From Spirochaetota bacterium (GTDB lineage Bacteria; Spirochaetota; UBA4802; UB4802), in NCBI GenBank assembly GCA_018399855.1, contig JAGYNX010000117.1, positions 1 to 6,264 on the forward strand: DNA of 6,264 nt, in the 5' to 3' direction. Both the position numbers and the translations under genes were made by a program. The notes beneath the pieces are model-generated. The model saw only the letters and a list, made by a program, of their open reading frames with translations, searched no databases and was not told the origin of the DNA. Positions 6,236 through 6,264 of this stretch are shown here, piece by piece; position 1 is the first letter of the stretch; each line of letters begins with the position of its first letter.

Positions 6236-6264
6236 ATGTATAAAAGAAAAGTAATTACCCCCCT
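6236..6264 (+). CDS. Start of a downstream gene, 3'-truncated by window edge
   Basis: An ATG at 6236 begins MYKRKVITP, open to the window end. GGGGG (6224-6228) lies 7 nt upstream as a possible ribosome site, and the gap from the lipoprotein stop is only 24 nt, so an operon is likely. The basic start followed by hydrophobic residues would suit a signal peptide. Genes of the LpoB family are often followed by another envelope lipoprotein gene, which would fit, but only nine codons are visible. Confidence 0.45.

Overview
The window carries six confident protein genes (one cut at the left edge) and the first codons of a seventh at the right edge. No tRNA, rRNA, CRISPR array or mobile element was seen. 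The host looks like a Gram-negative, outer-membrane bacterium of moderate GC. The mix of a class I adenylate cyclase, a STAS-domain anti-anti-sigma-like protein, a highly charged coiled-coil protein and an LpoB-like lipoprotein with a loose lipobox suggests a spirochaete or a deltaproteobacterial relative. That assignment is an inference; nothing here fixes the phylum.

Left part (1-2292, plus strand): most of a class I (enterobacterial-type) adenylate cyclase. The frame is open back to base 1, so the N-terminal catalytic nucleotidyltransferase motif lies outside the window. It ends only 5 bp from the stop of the convergent gene.

Middle part (2298-4632, minus strand), in transcription order: a two-TM protein with a Cache-like extracytoplasmic sensor region and no recognisable output domain; then, 2 bp later, a STAS protein with an acidic linker and a four-cysteine zinc-ribbon tail; then, after 134 bp containing a plausible promoter, a small charged coiled-coil protein of unknown function. 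The first two are very probably co-translated and may form one signalling module, with the membrane sensor feeding a STAS switch.

Right part (4886-6264, plus strand): a Nudix hydrolase with an atypical Nudix box, divergent from the sensor gene; then an LpoB-like lipoprotein with its own promoter and a strong ribosome binding site; then the start of another gene. The 253-bp divergent region (4633-4885) holds a good promoter for the Nudix gene and a perfect 9+9 bp inverted repeat that could be an operator.

The most interesting element is the sensor/STAS-zinc-ribbon pair, which does not match a textbook partner-switching layout: no kinase or phosphatase gene is visible beside it.
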